Below are positions 7,319-16,879 of a DNA stretch of 64,000 nt, piece by piece. Both the position numbers and the translations under genes were made by a program. The DNA lies in the NCBI GenBank assembly GCA_002746535.1, contig NVWA01000020.1:1-64000 (forward strand), given 5' to 3'. Within the stretch, counting starts at the first letter, position 1; the number at the start of each line of letters is the position of its first letter. The notes under the pieces are model-generated. The model was not told the DNA's origin. It searched no databases and saw only the letters and a program-made list of their open reading frames with translations. Origin of the DNA: Planctomycetota bacterium (GTDB lineage: Bacteria > Planctomycetota > GCA-2746535).

Positions 7319-9925
7319 TTACTTGCTTATTGAAACCACCTGCTCAGCACTATATGTTTTTTTCATACGCACAATTCTTCGATTTAATACATCTGAAATA
7401 TACACATATTTATAACTCGAGCCCATTGCTTCTGGCCAACCTAATGGTACTGATGGTGTTTTAATCAAGCTATCTTCTCCTTCACCTCTTGAATCCACAT
7501 TGCCATATTTCCCGAATTCTTTAATAATATTACCAGAATTATCAACGATTCTTGCTGAACAAGTAATTGCATTAGGGATATACAATCTTCCCCAGCCATC
7601 AAGATCAAACATTGGTTGACGGCACATGCAACCATCACCAAAGCTACCTGAATGGCACCCCAGCTCAGGATATATATTGACGGCATTTTCTAAAAACCTA
7701 TGCCCAGTGCGTCTTTTTTGTGCATAGGCTACTAATCCACTTTGGCCTTTAGGCATTTCAGCAGTCTTGATTCCAAGTATAGACCCACCATCTTTATCAA
7801 ATTTTACTACACTTCCAACACCACTCTCATAACCACCATTACCCTTATAACCAAGTGCTGGAACATGCTTCAAAGGCTTAACCGCCAACCCAATATAAAT
7901 ATTACCTTGCCAGTCGACTTTGATTCCACCAGGAGTTGCCTGAATCGGACCAATTATTGCACTATTAAATCTTTTTAGTTTTTTAAAATCTGGGCTATCT
8001 TTCATTCTTTCATGAGATTCTGGTTTGCCGTCTGGACCATAAACAGCTACACAATAATTTGCCCACTTAAACATTTGCATTGAATAACAGCGGCCTTTAC
8101 CATCAATAGCCATCCCAACAGTACAATAGCCAGCACCAAGACGCCCATATACCCACCCAAGTGCATTGGCAGGACCTTTTTTCCCTTGAATATCAGAAGG
8201 TGGAGATGAAACTGGCAATGGTTTTAAGTCTTTATCAAAGCGACAAATATATCCGCTATATTTTTTCCCAACTTGAATATACCAATTGCCATCTAACCCG
8301 ACACTCATATCCACACCGTTTTGAATTGGTAGGGGCACTAATTTACCCGTAACCCCATCATAACCTCTGATTGATGCACCCCCATTATTGCAAATAACAA
8401 CATCTGTTTCCGGATGCACTGCCATGCGAGGCTTAACCCCAAATTCTGATTTATTCAGATCCGCTAAATTTTTTGTGACGACTAATTTATCTCCTTGATC
8501 TTCAATTCTAAATACACCTCTTTTTTTACCAATGAATCCTGTAAACCACAAAATGCTCGGAGAAGCTGAATTATCTATTGCAAGATTTGTGCTAGTACCT
8601 GAATCCCCTAAAGTTAATTCAGCAATTAATTTAGAATCTTTTTTCCAAGATGAAAATTTAAGTAATTTCTTTTTAGCGCTTGCTCTGCCAAAGAATGCAC
8701 TTGTCGTCACAAAAACAGAATCATCTTTGTGATTACAGACAACATTTTCAGGGTTAACTACTGGAAAGCTTCCAATTTCTTTTCCATCTGAATTAAAAAC
8801 CCTAATCATATTATTCATTCTATCAGCAACAAAAAGATTACCTCTAGCATCACAACTTGATCGATCTAGACCTACATGAGCCTTTGTATATCGACCAATA
8901 CGAGATTTCTTATTAAATTTATTAAATCTTGAAATATCCTTGGGCACAGGGACATCAACAAATTTTTTCATCTTCCCTTTTGGGTCAGACAAATCCATTC
9001 GATAGATTCGACCCGTTGGAAAGGTTTCATCATTCATTATAGGTTTATCAGTTACATGATAACTTATGCCTGTCATATAAAGATATTTCCCATCAGGTGA
9101 AGCTGCTAAACTCCTAGCACCAATGACCTTATAATGATTAGGTGCCTTACCCTTTTCCCATAGGTCACGACGAAAATATGGATCAGGTGCTGTACCATCA
9201 TCTTGTACTCGACTGAGACCCATCCCATCTGAAAGACTAATAATTCCTTTATCAGTAACTCGTGCAATGATCTTTCCCAAAGAACGTGGATAAAGCTCTG
9301 GCCAAGTTCCAAAATGATTATTAGGCAATAAGCCACCTTTGGGGTGAGCTTTAACATTAAAAGGTAGAAGCTTTTCAGCTTTTAAATGGGCTGGTGGAGG
9401 CATAATCGTTTTTTTGTAATTCCCTTCTCTATCATAGATAGCTAAGAATCTACTTGATCCCCTATGTTCTGAAACTAAAGAACCATAGACAAATAAATTA
9501 CCTTTTGAATCCGTACCGATACCATGGTTAGATCCAATCCAATAGCGACTTTCTGCAATAAAGCCATCCAACTTAACATCCATGCCCAATTTAAATGAAG
9601 CCGAGAGTTCCCCCACTACCTTGTTTCCATTATCATCTAAACCATCCCAAATAATTTCCTGAGATAAACCAGGCCTTAGTGGTAATGGTGGAGGTAGTTT
9701 GCCACCTAATACGCCTGCGGCAAGATGCTTTATTATTTTTCCTTTGGCATTTAGTATCGAAACTTCAACATCTGTTTTTTCAGAAACAGTAAATGAAATT
9801 TTTGTCTTACCTCCAACTTTGGAAATTACTGGAGTTGCCGTAAATTTCGGAGATGAAAATAACACACTTACAGCACAAATAAATAATGATGTGAACAACG
9901 AAATTACCAAAAATCCTTTTTTCAT
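7319..9925 (-). CDS. Secreted FlgD-Ig / NHL-type beta-propeller protein
   Basis: 868 residues with a signal peptide (residues 1-25). Residues ~33-110 resemble the FlgD-like Ig domain (DVEVSILNAKGKIIKHLAAG...IIWDGLDDNGNKV). The remainder holds several NHL/SMP-30-like blades: GIGTDSKGNLFVYG, SSCDARGNLFVADRMNNMIR, VDWQGNIYIGLAV and YVYISDVLNRRIVRM. Near the end there is a CMC motif followed by MFDLDGWGRLYIPN and IIKEFGKYGNVDS. The same block recurs in the protein at 12321, so the two are paralogues. It is extracellular or periplasmic by its signal; the ligand is unknown. It lies 26 bp after the Kelch-like gene 9952-11091 and 23 bp before the transglutaminase gene. Confidence 0.82.
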   Translation of the reverse strand: MKKGFLVISLFTSLFICAVSVLFSSPKFTATPVISKVGGKTKISFTVSEKTDVEVSILNAKGKIIKHLAAGVLGGKLPPPLPLRPGLSQEIIWDGLDDNGNKVVGELSASFKLGMDVKLDGFIAESRYWIGSNHGIGTDSKGNLFVYGSLVSEHRGSSRFLAIYDREGNYKKTIMPPPAHLKAEKLLPFNVKAHPKGGLLPNNHFGTWPELYPRSLGKIIARVTDKGIISLSDGMGLSRVQDDGTAPDPYFRRDLWEKGKAPNHYKVIGARSLAASPDGKYLYMTGISYHVTDKPIMNDETFPTGRIYRMDLSDPKGKMKKFVDVPVPKDISRFNKFNKKSRIGRYTKAHVGLDRSSCDARGNLFVADRMNNMIRVFNSDGKEIGSFPVVNPENVVCNHKDDSVFVTTSAFFGRASAKKKLLKFSSWKKDSKLIAELTLGDSGTSTNLAIDNSASPSILWFTGFIGKKRGVFRIEDQGDKLVVTKNLADLNKSEFGVKPRMAVHPETDVVICNNGGASIRGYDGVTGKLVPLPIQNGVDMSVGLDGNWYIQVGKKYSGYICRFDKDLKPLPVSSPPSDIQGKKGPANALGWVYGRLGAGYCTVGMAIDGKGRCYSMQMFKWANYCVAVYGPDGKPESHERMKDSPDFKKLKRFNSAIIGPIQATPGGIKVDWQGNIYIGLAVKPLKHVPALGYKGNGGYESGVGSVVKFDKDGGSILGIKTAEMPKGQSGLVAYAQKRRTGHRFLENAVNIYPELGCHSGSFGDGCMCRQPMFDLDGWGRLYIPNAITCSARIVDNSGNIIKEFGKYGNVDSRGEGEDSLIKTPSVPLGWPEAMGSSYKYVYISDVLNRRIVRMKKTYSAEQVVSISK

Positions 9926-9951
9926 ATCTTTCCCTTTAAATTTAATTTACC

Positions 9952-11091
9952 TTATTTCTTTTTTACTTTACTCTTATCAGGTGCTGGGTTCGATTCAAAC
10001 TCTAATGGTTTGCCCGTACAAAGCTTGTGTTTATAGAGATGAACCTTCTTTTTATCAGCCCACATGGAAACGCCATATTCTGGAATAAAAGCCGTTACCG
10101 TACCGTCATATTTATAAAAAGGCCAGGGCGTTTTAGTGAAATCATCAATCAATCGATATTCATTTTTATCAGCATCAAACTCAACGAATTTACTTCCAGT
10201 TACCATAAATAAGTATCGGCCTGACACTGGATCGATCGTTATGGTACATCCATTAATAGTAAACTTTTTAACCACTAAAGGGAAATCTTTCATCTGCTTA
10301 AACTTACCATCTTTGGTAAGGATACCGACTGCTCTCGACCCATTACCACCTGCAAAAATTACTTCCTCTCGAATTGGATTATGACGCGCTATACTGTGAT
10401 AACCATGAACCCCTACCCGACCAACATTCTTCCAAGCTTTCTCTTTAGCACCATACCAATTTAAAGTGCCCCCCTTTGGTTTTTGAAAAATACTGAAAAG
10501 ACCATCCATGGCAGTAAAATAAGTCCAGCAATTTGATTTAGAACCCATCTTTTTACTACATGATGGAAGTTTACTCCAGGTGTCTTTTACGATATCATAA
10601 CGCCACGTGTAAGTGTAATAAACACTTCGTATTGGATCCAGCGAATTACAGGAATATTGGTGACCGAATTTCTGCACTACCTCCGGTGCGTTTGGCTTTC
10701 CAGTAAATGGAATATCACGCCATTGATTTTTTTCTTCTGAATAAGCAATTAATTTTCGGGTTTGACGAACACCAAAATAAACAAATTGTCCTGTTAGACT
10801 ATCCCAGTGACCATCATCAGACCATGTGCCAATATGCAAGCCTTTAGAAGGTGACGGGGCGTTCCAAATTCGTTTCGGCATTTCATGTTTTAATTCAGCC
10901 CAAGTACCAGGTTTCATAGAAGCTGCTAATTTAGATAATTCCGTTTTACCTTTTCTCTTTGCGATAGCGTCTTTAATCTCTTTGTTTGATTCCCAATAAT
11001 TATTCTTTTTCAGTTCTCCTGCAACCAATGATACTGAAAGTCCCAATATCATACAAAAAAATATACAAAATGGTTTTCGTACTACCCACAT
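9952..11091 (-). CDS. Secreted Kelch-like beta-propeller protein (paralogue 2)
   Basis: 379 residues with a signal peptide (MWVVRKPFCIFFCMILGLSV..., cleaved after ~VAG). The mature head WESNKEIKDAIAKRKGKTEL...MKPGTWAEL is shared with paralogues 1 and 3. Blade-like segments include DGHWDSLTGQFVYFGVRQTR, EEVIFAGGNGSRAVG and PVSGRYLFMVTGSKFVEFD. Its first ~45 codons are almost identical at DNA level to those of the gene at 11175-12293, although the rest has diverged strongly. The product is probably exported; its ligand is unknown. Genes on either side are 26-83 bp away and on the same strand. Confidence 0.78.
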   Translation of the reverse strand: MWVVRKPFCIFFCMILGLSVSLVAGELKKNNYWESNKEIKDAIAKRKGKTELSKLAASMKPGTWAELKHEMPKRIWNAPSPSKGLHIGTWSDDGHWDSLTGQFVYFGVRQTRKLIAYSEEKNQWRDIPFTGKPNAPEVVQKFGHQYSCNSLDPIRSVYYTYTWRYDIVKDTWSKLPSCSKKMGSKSNCWTYFTAMDGLFSIFQKPKGGTLNWYGAKEKAWKNVGRVGVHGYHSIARHNPIREEVIFAGGNGSRAVGILTKDGKFKQMKDFPLVVKKFTINGCTITIDPVSGRYLFMVTGSKFVEFDADKNEYRLIDDFTKTPWPFYKYDGTVTAFIPEYGVSMWADKKKVHLYKHKLCTGKPLEFESNPAPDKSKVKKK

Positions 11092-11096
11092 AACTC
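10949..11096. repeat. 148-bp near-identical 5' block, copy 1 (partner 12151-12298)
   Basis: The block spans the last 5 bp before the ATG, the signal peptide and the conserved head of paralogue 2. By eye it differs from 12151-12298 at three positions with no gaps. Similarity falls sharply outside it. Confidence 0.85.
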
Positions 11097-11174
11097 TCTC
11101 CTTAACTTATTATTATTTTATTTTTGCTAATCCTATATTTTCAGAGCACAATTAAAACGTTTTATTTATCCCCC

Positions 11175-12293
11175 CTATTTCTTTGAACTGATCTGTGTAT
11201 CTAATGGCTTATTCTCAGAAATTTTATGTTTATATAGCATAACGCCTTTTCTTCTTTCGGTCGCGGCAAACATTATTACTCCATACTCAGGAATTGGGGC
11301 GCACACAGCATATGAACTAATGGGCATATTGTCGGTCCATTCAGATATCAATCGGTACTCATTTTTCTCACTATCCAATTCATAAAATTTCTTATCTTTA
11401 ATAACTATAATAAGATATCGTCCCGATACAGGGTCGTAAGTCAGCTTATCTCCTCTTATATTCAATTCAGATGGGCAATCATCAAGTCGCTTTATATTTC
11501 CTTTAGAATCTACGACTTCTATTGTGTTTGGTGATCCACCTCCACCAGCTAAGAGAAGCTCTTTTCTCTGAGAATTATACCTTGCCATTGAGTGATAACC
11601 GCAAACTTGAGTTTGGCCGAGTGTTGACCAATTTTTCTTTTTATCATTGTAAAGATAGAGCTTCTTGTCATGGCCATGACGAACTAAACCACCCAACTCG
11701 GGAAAGTACTCCAATGATGATGCCATTTTCCCTTTTTTCATTGGGATGGGAGGAAGTCCTTCCCATTTTTTACTCTTGAGGTCATAACCATAAACCAGTT
11801 TCGAACCAGCGATGTGATGGTAGTAGACTCCTCTGATAAAGTCATGAGCATTATTACTGTAAATATGCCCAAAAGCATTTTTCCGTGGCCATTTAAAACG
11901 CTCTGGAATGGTACGCCATTCATTAGTTTCTTCCGAATATGCGATGCACTTCAGTGCTAAACGAAACCCCATAAAGATAAATTGGCCCGTGCGAGAATCC
12001 CAAGCACCATCATCAGTCCAACCGTGAATGTCTAAATGTGGCTTACGGCCAACAGAACCTACACGCCATAATTTGGCAGGTGCGATTGTATCCAGTTTAG
12101 CCCATGTTCCCGGTTTCATTTTTAAGGCTAGTTTTGATAATTCAGTTTTACCTTTTCTCTTTGCGATGGCGTCTTTAATCTCTTTGTTTGATTCCCAATA
12201 ATTATTCTTTTTCAGTTCTCCTGCAACCAATGATACTGAAAGTCCCAATATCATACAAAAAAATATACAAAATGATTTTCGCACTACCCACAT
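11175..12293 (-). CDS. Secreted Kelch-like beta-propeller protein (paralogue 3)
   Basis: 372 residues with the same signal peptide as the gene at 9952 (one residue differs in the first 30). Blade-like segments are DGAWDSRTGQFIFMGFRLAL, GSKLVYGYDLKSKKWEGLPP, RKELLLAGGGGSPNTIEV and PVSGRYLIIVIKDKKFYELD. The body is closer in block order to the 4850 paralogue (both keep the SNNA.D...GVYYH block) than to its neighbour, while the 5' end matches the neighbour. That mosaic suggests gene conversion. It begins 27 bp after the large NHL-type gene, in the same transcription direction. Confidence 0.78.
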   Translation of the reverse strand: MWVVRKSFCIFFCMILGLSVSLVAGELKKNNYWESNKEIKDAIAKRKGKTELSKLALKMKPGTWAKLDTIAPAKLWRVGSVGRKPHLDIHGWTDDGAWDSRTGQFIFMGFRLALKCIAYSEETNEWRTIPERFKWPRKNAFGHIYSNNAHDFIRGVYYHHIAGSKLVYGYDLKSKKWEGLPPIPMKKGKMASSLEYFPELGGLVRHGHDKKLYLYNDKKKNWSTLGQTQVCGYHSMARYNSQRKELLLAGGGGSPNTIEVVDSKGNIKRLDDCPSELNIRGDKLTYDPVSGRYLIIVIKDKKFYELDSEKNEYRLISEWTDNMPISSYAVCAPIPEYGVIMFAATERRKGVMLYKHKISENKPLDTQISSKK

Positions 12294-12298
12294 AACTC
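12151..12298. repeat. 148-bp near-identical 5' block, copy 2 (partner 10949-11096)
   Basis: Covers the start, signal peptide and head of paralogue 3. Same length as its partner, three mismatches seen by eye, direct orientation, 1,202 bp apart. Confidence 0.85.
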
Positions 12299-12320
12299 AT
12301 CTCCAAAAAAATTCTATCTA

Positions 12321-15254
12321 TTATTTAATTAATTTATCGTAGTTTGGATTATCGGAAATTCTCATACTCGCTGATTGATGATACCCCAACTTCACACTTA
12401 ATATTCTACCATTCCCTGCATCATGAATATACAAATATCGGTCCGAATGAATACCTACATAAGCAGCATGCATTAGCGAGACTTCATCTCCTCCAATGGA
12501 ATTGGTTTTCTTAGGACCACCTGAGCTGTCGGTTGGTTTTCCATCATCTACATTTCCATACTTACCTATTCGCATAATTAAATTTCCCTTGGTATCAAGA
12601 ACAGCCACATTAAATCGACGCGTTTCAGGTGCGAAAGATCTACCAAAATAATCCAACTTAAAGCGTGCATGCCAACAAGTACAGGAGCCACCTTGTCCAC
12701 CATAACCAACGCCACCATAAAACCATTCGGCACCATTCACCCATGTATCCCCAGCGCTTGTTTTATAAAGATCCGCCTTGCGCTTTGGTTTCATTCCTTC
12801 TGACAAAGGCAAAGGTGCTTCTTGATTGGCACTTATAAACTTTACATCTTTTGATTTTAATTTAATGATTGTTTCAGATTTTTTATTAAAGTATCGTTTA
12901 CCATCAAGAACTCTCGGGGAAGCTACCATTACATATATACTGCCATCACCATCAACACTGATACCATCTGCATTTGTCATCCCAGGGGCAGCATCATCGC
13001 GAATTAAATTCCCATGTTTATTGAAAACCATTATGACTCTTGTACCAGAACGTCCTTCATATAAAGATGGTTCATATTTAGTTGAAACCCCTTGTACAGC
13101 ATATCTATCTTTAGCACGTTTAGGACTTTTTTTCGTATCTTTATGTTTCACATGACAGATAACAGCTAGATGACCTTTAGGGGAAATACCAAATCCACTT
13201 GAGTGATACCAGCCAGGACGTTTACCAGGTAAAGGCAGTGCTGACATTGCACTAGCCGCAGGATCAGAACCACTGGTACTGAATCTAATTGTCTTACGTT
13301 CAACACCGTAATCCCAATTAATTTGTTGCCAAGTTTTAGGGTCATAACGAGTGATTTCAAAATCTGTTTTAAGGTAAACTAATCCATCAATATCAAAAAG
13401 CATATCTTCACAATCGTGTGGAAGTTTATAATCAGAAATATTACCGGAATTAGGATCAACTTTTAGAATTGTTGAAAACGATTTTCCGGCACCTGTTTGC
13501 TCTTCAATCACAAATAGTTTTCCATCTGTTGGATTTACTAATAAACGTTGTCTAGAAAAGGAAGATGGTGTCACTCGTTTTACTTTTTTAACAGCCGTAA
13601 GTGCAAAATCTTTTAGAACATTCCATTTCTCTTTTTGAAATGTATAAATTCGAATACCACGCTTGGCCCATCCACTAAGGTGAGACCATATACCACCGCT
13701 ACCCATCCAATTTGCCTCAGCAACAGAAACGGTCATTTTACGGCCTACTATCCACAATGGCTTTTCTTTATGATAGAAATCAATCGCCATTTGTAGAGGT
13801 TGCCCATTTGTTGATATCCAACCACCTTTATAACCAATAGAAATAGCCGGTAATAGCTGTGATATCGGTTTAACGAGATTTTCAAAGGAACCGAATTTAG
13901 TTAACATAGGTTTCAATTTTCGATAATCCAATTTGGTTTCCTTAATCACTTTATAAGAGCAACCGGTTGCTCGAAAACTTGCAACTGTTATTTCACCATT
14001 GAGAGGATCAACCTGTAAAGCTCCCGGATATTTAGCTGGAATAGTTTTTAAATATTTTGCATCAGATGAAAATACTTGAATTCGATTATTAACATAATCA
14101 GCCACATAGACTCTTCCTTTAGAATCGCAAGCGACTGAAGTAGGCACACATAATTGATCGTTGCCTTTTCCCCAACCACCAGCCGCCTTTTTATGACCAA
14201 CAAAAACAGTTGGTTCATCTTGTTTGTCATATTCAATTCTCATCACCACATGAAAGCTATCGGAAGAACCTTTATTACCACCCCGTTGCCACATATAACC
14301 TGTTAAATATACATATTTCCCGTCTGGGCTAAAAGCAGCACTAGTAGGACCAACCTTAATAGAGCTTCCACCTTTCTTCACAGAAAAACATACATTTGGT
14401 CCTTGAAGGGGTAATCCACCTGTATCACCATCAGAAGTTAATCTATTTAAATAATGGTAGACTAAAGCAATTTTTCTTTTACCTGAAGCTTTTTTTGAGT
14501 TATGAACTGCCATAGCAGTCGCGGCATAACCACCTGCATGCCCACCTTCTCCACCCCAATAACTAGTACCTGAACTTAGCAAAGCCGTCTGCTCAAAACC
14601 CATTTTTAGCGGTAGTGTTTTTCCATCCTGAATAAATTTGTGATTTTTAAGTCCGACAACAGCATTAATTTTATTAGCAGGGAAAGGAAATATCGTTCGA
14701 ATATATTCACCTGTATGACTAAACAACCGCAGGTGATCAACACCTTGACCTTCAAAAACATACATTCCTTCTGGTGCAGCTGCTATTATCGGTGCAGGGT
14801 CAGAAATTCTTTTATGAGGGCTCCAATTTAATGTCTTTTCAAATTGTGGTTTTAATCCCAATGAAACCCTTATATTAACACGACTCAAACCTCTAACATA
14901 TTTTCCACGATCATCTTTGCCATCCCAAATTACATTTTGTTTTTTAGTATTTTGTTGAAAAGGTTTTGGAGCATTCTTACCCAGGACACCACTGGCAAGA
15001 TGACGAATTATCTTGCCATCATCTCGTTCAATGGCAATGGTTACATCACAAAAAGCTTTCGTCGTAAACGTAACTGATATCTTTTTATTGATCACAAGTT
15101 TTGGTTTTTCAACAAACTCAAAAACTTCTTCTCTCTTTATTTTTAATTCATCCGATCCAATAACATTTAAATTCTGTAAAACAAAAGAAGCTATTACAAG
15201 GATATTTACAACAAAGAATTTAATTTTTTTCTGAAGGCGTAATTTGAAAAACAT
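12321..15254 (-). CDS. Large secreted FlgD-Ig / NHL-type beta-propeller protein
   Basis: 977 residues with an N-terminal signal or anchor (FVVNILVIASFVLQNLNVIG, ~14-33). A FlgD-like Ig segment (VTIAIERDDGKIIRHLASGV...NVIWDGKDDRGKYV) spans ~65-125. Blade-like repeats include VACDSKGRVYVADYVNNRIQ, SFSPDGKYVYLTG-type strands and GISVDGDGSIYVMVA. The C-terminal CTC motif with FKLDYFGRSFAPE and LIMRIGKYGNVDD matches the signature in the 868-residue paralogue. SD GGAG precedes the ATG. It is the second gene after the pseudopilin, 138 bp downstream. Export is likely; the ligand is unknown. Confidence 0.82.
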   Translation of the reverse strand: MFFKLRLQKKIKFFVVNILVIASFVLQNLNVIGSDELKIKREEVFEFVEKPKLVINKKISVTFTTKAFCDVTIAIERDDGKIIRHLASGVLGKNAPKPFQQNTKKQNVIWDGKDDRGKYVRGLSRVNIRVSLGLKPQFEKTLNWSPHKRISDPAPIIAAAPEGMYVFEGQGVDHLRLFSHTGEYIRTIFPFPANKINAVVGLKNHKFIQDGKTLPLKMGFEQTALLSSGTSYWGGEGGHAGGYAATAMAVHNSKKASGKRKIALVYHYLNRLTSDGDTGGLPLQGPNVCFSVKKGGSSIKVGPTSAAFSPDGKYVYLTGYMWQRGGNKGSSDSFHVVMRIEYDKQDEPTVFVGHKKAAGGWGKGNDQLCVPTSVACDSKGRVYVADYVNNRIQVFSSDAKYLKTIPAKYPGALQVDPLNGEITVASFRATGCSYKVIKETKLDYRKLKPMLTKFGSFENLVKPISQLLPAISIGYKGGWISTNGQPLQMAIDFYHKEKPLWIVGRKMTVSVAEANWMGSGGIWSHLSGWAKRGIRIYTFQKEKWNVLKDFALTAVKKVKRVTPSSFSRQRLLVNPTDGKLFVIEEQTGAGKSFSTILKVDPNSGNISDYKLPHDCEDMLFDIDGLVYLKTDFEITRYDPKTWQQINWDYGVERKTIRFSTSGSDPAASAMSALPLPGKRPGWYHSSGFGISPKGHLAVICHVKHKDTKKSPKRAKDRYAVQGVSTKYEPSLYEGRSGTRVIMVFNKHGNLIRDDAAPGMTNADGISVDGDGSIYVMVASPRVLDGKRYFNKKSETIIKLKSKDVKFISANQEAPLPLSEGMKPKRKADLYKTSAGDTWVNGAEWFYGGVGYGGQGGSCTCWHARFKLDYFGRSFAPETRRFNVAVLDTKGNLIMRIGKYGNVDDGKPTDSSGGPKKTNSIGGDEVSLMHAAYVGIHSDRYLYIHDAGNGRILSVKLGYHQSASMRISDNPNYDKLIK

Positions 15255-15392
15255 TCTAAGACTCCAATTATTAAATGTTGAATAAAATATTTAAGGAAAG
15301 AAATGATACTAAGTATAGGCAGGGAACTAATTGGCTAATAACGTTTTCATTAGACCGTTACTTTTATTTTACACAATCAACCATTTACGACA

Positions 15393-16610
15393 CTATTCAT
15401 AATTTTGACCTATTTCCCGAGCATTCTGAAACATCGAAGAAATATGTCTTTTGCTTACCGATAAATCTGCTGCTAAGAAATTCATATCACCAAAATAATA
15501 GGACATTTGATAATCTGTGGAATAATATCGATGAATACGGTATTTACCTTTGGTTGATGAGTTTTCATAATTTTCCCAATTTTCACCTGGGTATTGTTTT
15601 GATGCTAAAGAAGCGAATTTACTTTCTGAATGATCCCAATTAAAAAATGCTGAAGAAACAGGAGAAAATATTTTATTGTATCGATTGATAGTACCCAATC
15701 CCATTTTCCCCCCTGTAGAATACCAAATTTCCTCTGTATCATCATGCAAAAACTGAAAAGCGACATTAGGAGGTGACGCATCTGGGATCTGAGGTTTCCA
15801 CTTATTACCACCGATTACATGATTTATACTACCACCATAAAAGCCCCAAATCTGAAATACTTTTCTATAATCAATAGGAGTTGCCATCCCTGGCTGATAC
15901 ATTCCACCAGCATCGCATCCCTCAACCAATAAAAAGTTTTTCTTATCAACATCTTCCATACGTTTCGATGGAGCCGATTTACCAAATAGTTGGCCATTGC
16001 ATAAATAGGATGAAGGTAAACCATACAAACCTCTACCACTATATGGTTTAAGTATTCCTGAGATTCTAGGAATATTATACCCAAACTTTAAATGACTAGC
16101 ACTATAGGTAAAGGCTGCTTCCGGACATATAAATAATTTTAATGAACCATGCCCCCCTTCCATATACATATCATGTAATAATCGCCAATTTTGATAATTT
16201 TCATCAGCAACAGCCTTACTAGGCTTTGCAACATCATCAGTGTTAATGTCATAATAAAATAGGCCTCTATCCCAACTCGTTGGTTCAAAGTTTAAGTAAG
16301 GTAATAAATGACCCGCCCATGAACCATATAAGGGACCGTAAACTTTTTTATCTTTGTAAGACGATGTAATCCCTGTCGCATTTTTAGTATAATTAGTTGT
16401 ATAGGGCAACTTACCATCATTATCATTGGTATAGGTAGAAATTAAAACACCCAGTTGCTTCATTTGATTAGCACAGATAACAGTTCTGGCCTTCTTTTTT
16501 ATTTGATTAATACTGGGTACTGACAAAGTTATTAGAATAAGTATTACAACAATGACAGTCATCATTTCTATCAGGGAAAATTTGGTTTTTTTGGTTATTC
16601 TCATTCTCAT
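15393..16610 (-). CDS. Type II secretion-type pseudopilin (prepilin N-methylation domain)
   Basis: 405 residues. A short basic leader ends K-FSLIEM, with the prepilin peptidase site before Phe and the conserved Glu at +5. A hydrophobic helix follows (MTVIVVILILITLSVPSI), then KARTVICANQMKQLGVLIS, typical of the long pseudopilins multiplied in Lentisphaerae and Planctomycetes. The globular part is large and rich in Tyr/Gly; the C-terminal block YYFGDMNFLAADLSV takes the place of the usual H...DG box. SD AGGAAATGGA precedes the ATG. As the first gene of the minus-strand locus it may form a surface or periplasmic scaffold for the propeller proteins, which is inference. Confidence 0.87.
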   Translation of the reverse strand: MRMRITKKTKFSLIEMMTVIVVILILITLSVPSINQIKKKARTVICANQMKQLGVLISTYTNDNDGKLPYTTNYTKNATGITSSYKDKKVYGPLYGSWAGHLLPYLNFEPTSWDRGLFYYDINTDDVAKPSKAVADENYQNWRLLHDMYMEGGHGSLKLFICPEAAFTYSASHLKFGYNIPRISGILKPYSGRGLYGLPSSYLCNGQLFGKSAPSKRMEDVDKKNFLLVEGCDAGGMYQPGMATPIDYRKVFQIWGFYGGSINHVIGGNKWKPQIPDASPPNVAFQFLHDDTEEIWYSTGGKMGLGTINRYNKIFSPVSSAFFNWDHSESKFASLASKQYPGENWENYENSSTKGKYRIHRYYSTDYQMSYYFGDMNFLAADLSVSKRHISSMFQNAREIGQNYE

Positions 16611-16706
16611 TCCATTTCCTAATATATAGAATACCTTAAAAAAGCGATTTAATCTAGCTCATGTATATAGTTTTCAATATATAATTACAAATATAATAAT
16701 AACAAA

Positions 16707-16720
16707 TAGGATAACAATTA
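16707..16720 (+). promoter_or_regulatory. Candidate operator, half 1 of a 14-bp inverted repeat
   Basis: TAGGATAACAATTA, the exact reverse complement of 16850-16863. It lies on the pseudopilin side of the divergent gap. The core GATAACAATT equals one arm of the E. coli lac operator, which fits a LacI-related system, although the DNA-binding domain of the adjacent regulator is GntR-type. Confidence 0.55.
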
Positions 16721-16769
16721 AAATAACATAAAAATAACATATAACTATAATAATATTGTTTTCATATGC

Positions 16770-16798
16770 TTGACTAAATGCTGTAAATATGGTATTTA
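16770..16798 (+). promoter_or_regulatory. Candidate sigma-70-type promoter for the GntR-LacI gene
   Basis: TTGACT (16770-16775), a 17-bp spacer, then TATTTA (16793-16798). It lies between the two operator candidates, so a repressor bound at 16850 would sit just downstream of the start point. Inferred from consensus only. Confidence 0.4.
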
Positions 16799-16849
16799 TG
16801 ATAGATATTCGAGCAAATACACCTAAAATAGAATTATTAATTATTTTCC

Positions 16850-16863
16850 TAATTGTTATCCTA
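16850..16863 (-). promoter_or_regulatory. Candidate operator, half 2 of a 14-bp inverted repeat
   Basis: TAATTGTTATCCTA, a perfect inverse of 16707-16720 at 143 bp centre to centre and 17 bp before the regulator's ATG. The spacing would allow looping between sites that control both divergent transcripts. Inference. Confidence 0.55.
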
Positions 16864-16879
16864 AATTGCTAATTTATAT

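Noticed and set aside
16711-16720. GATAACAATT as evidence for a lac operon
   Set aside because: It matches only one arm of the lac operator, there is no lacZ/lacY neighbour and the regulator has a GntR-type HTH. It was kept only as an operator candidate.
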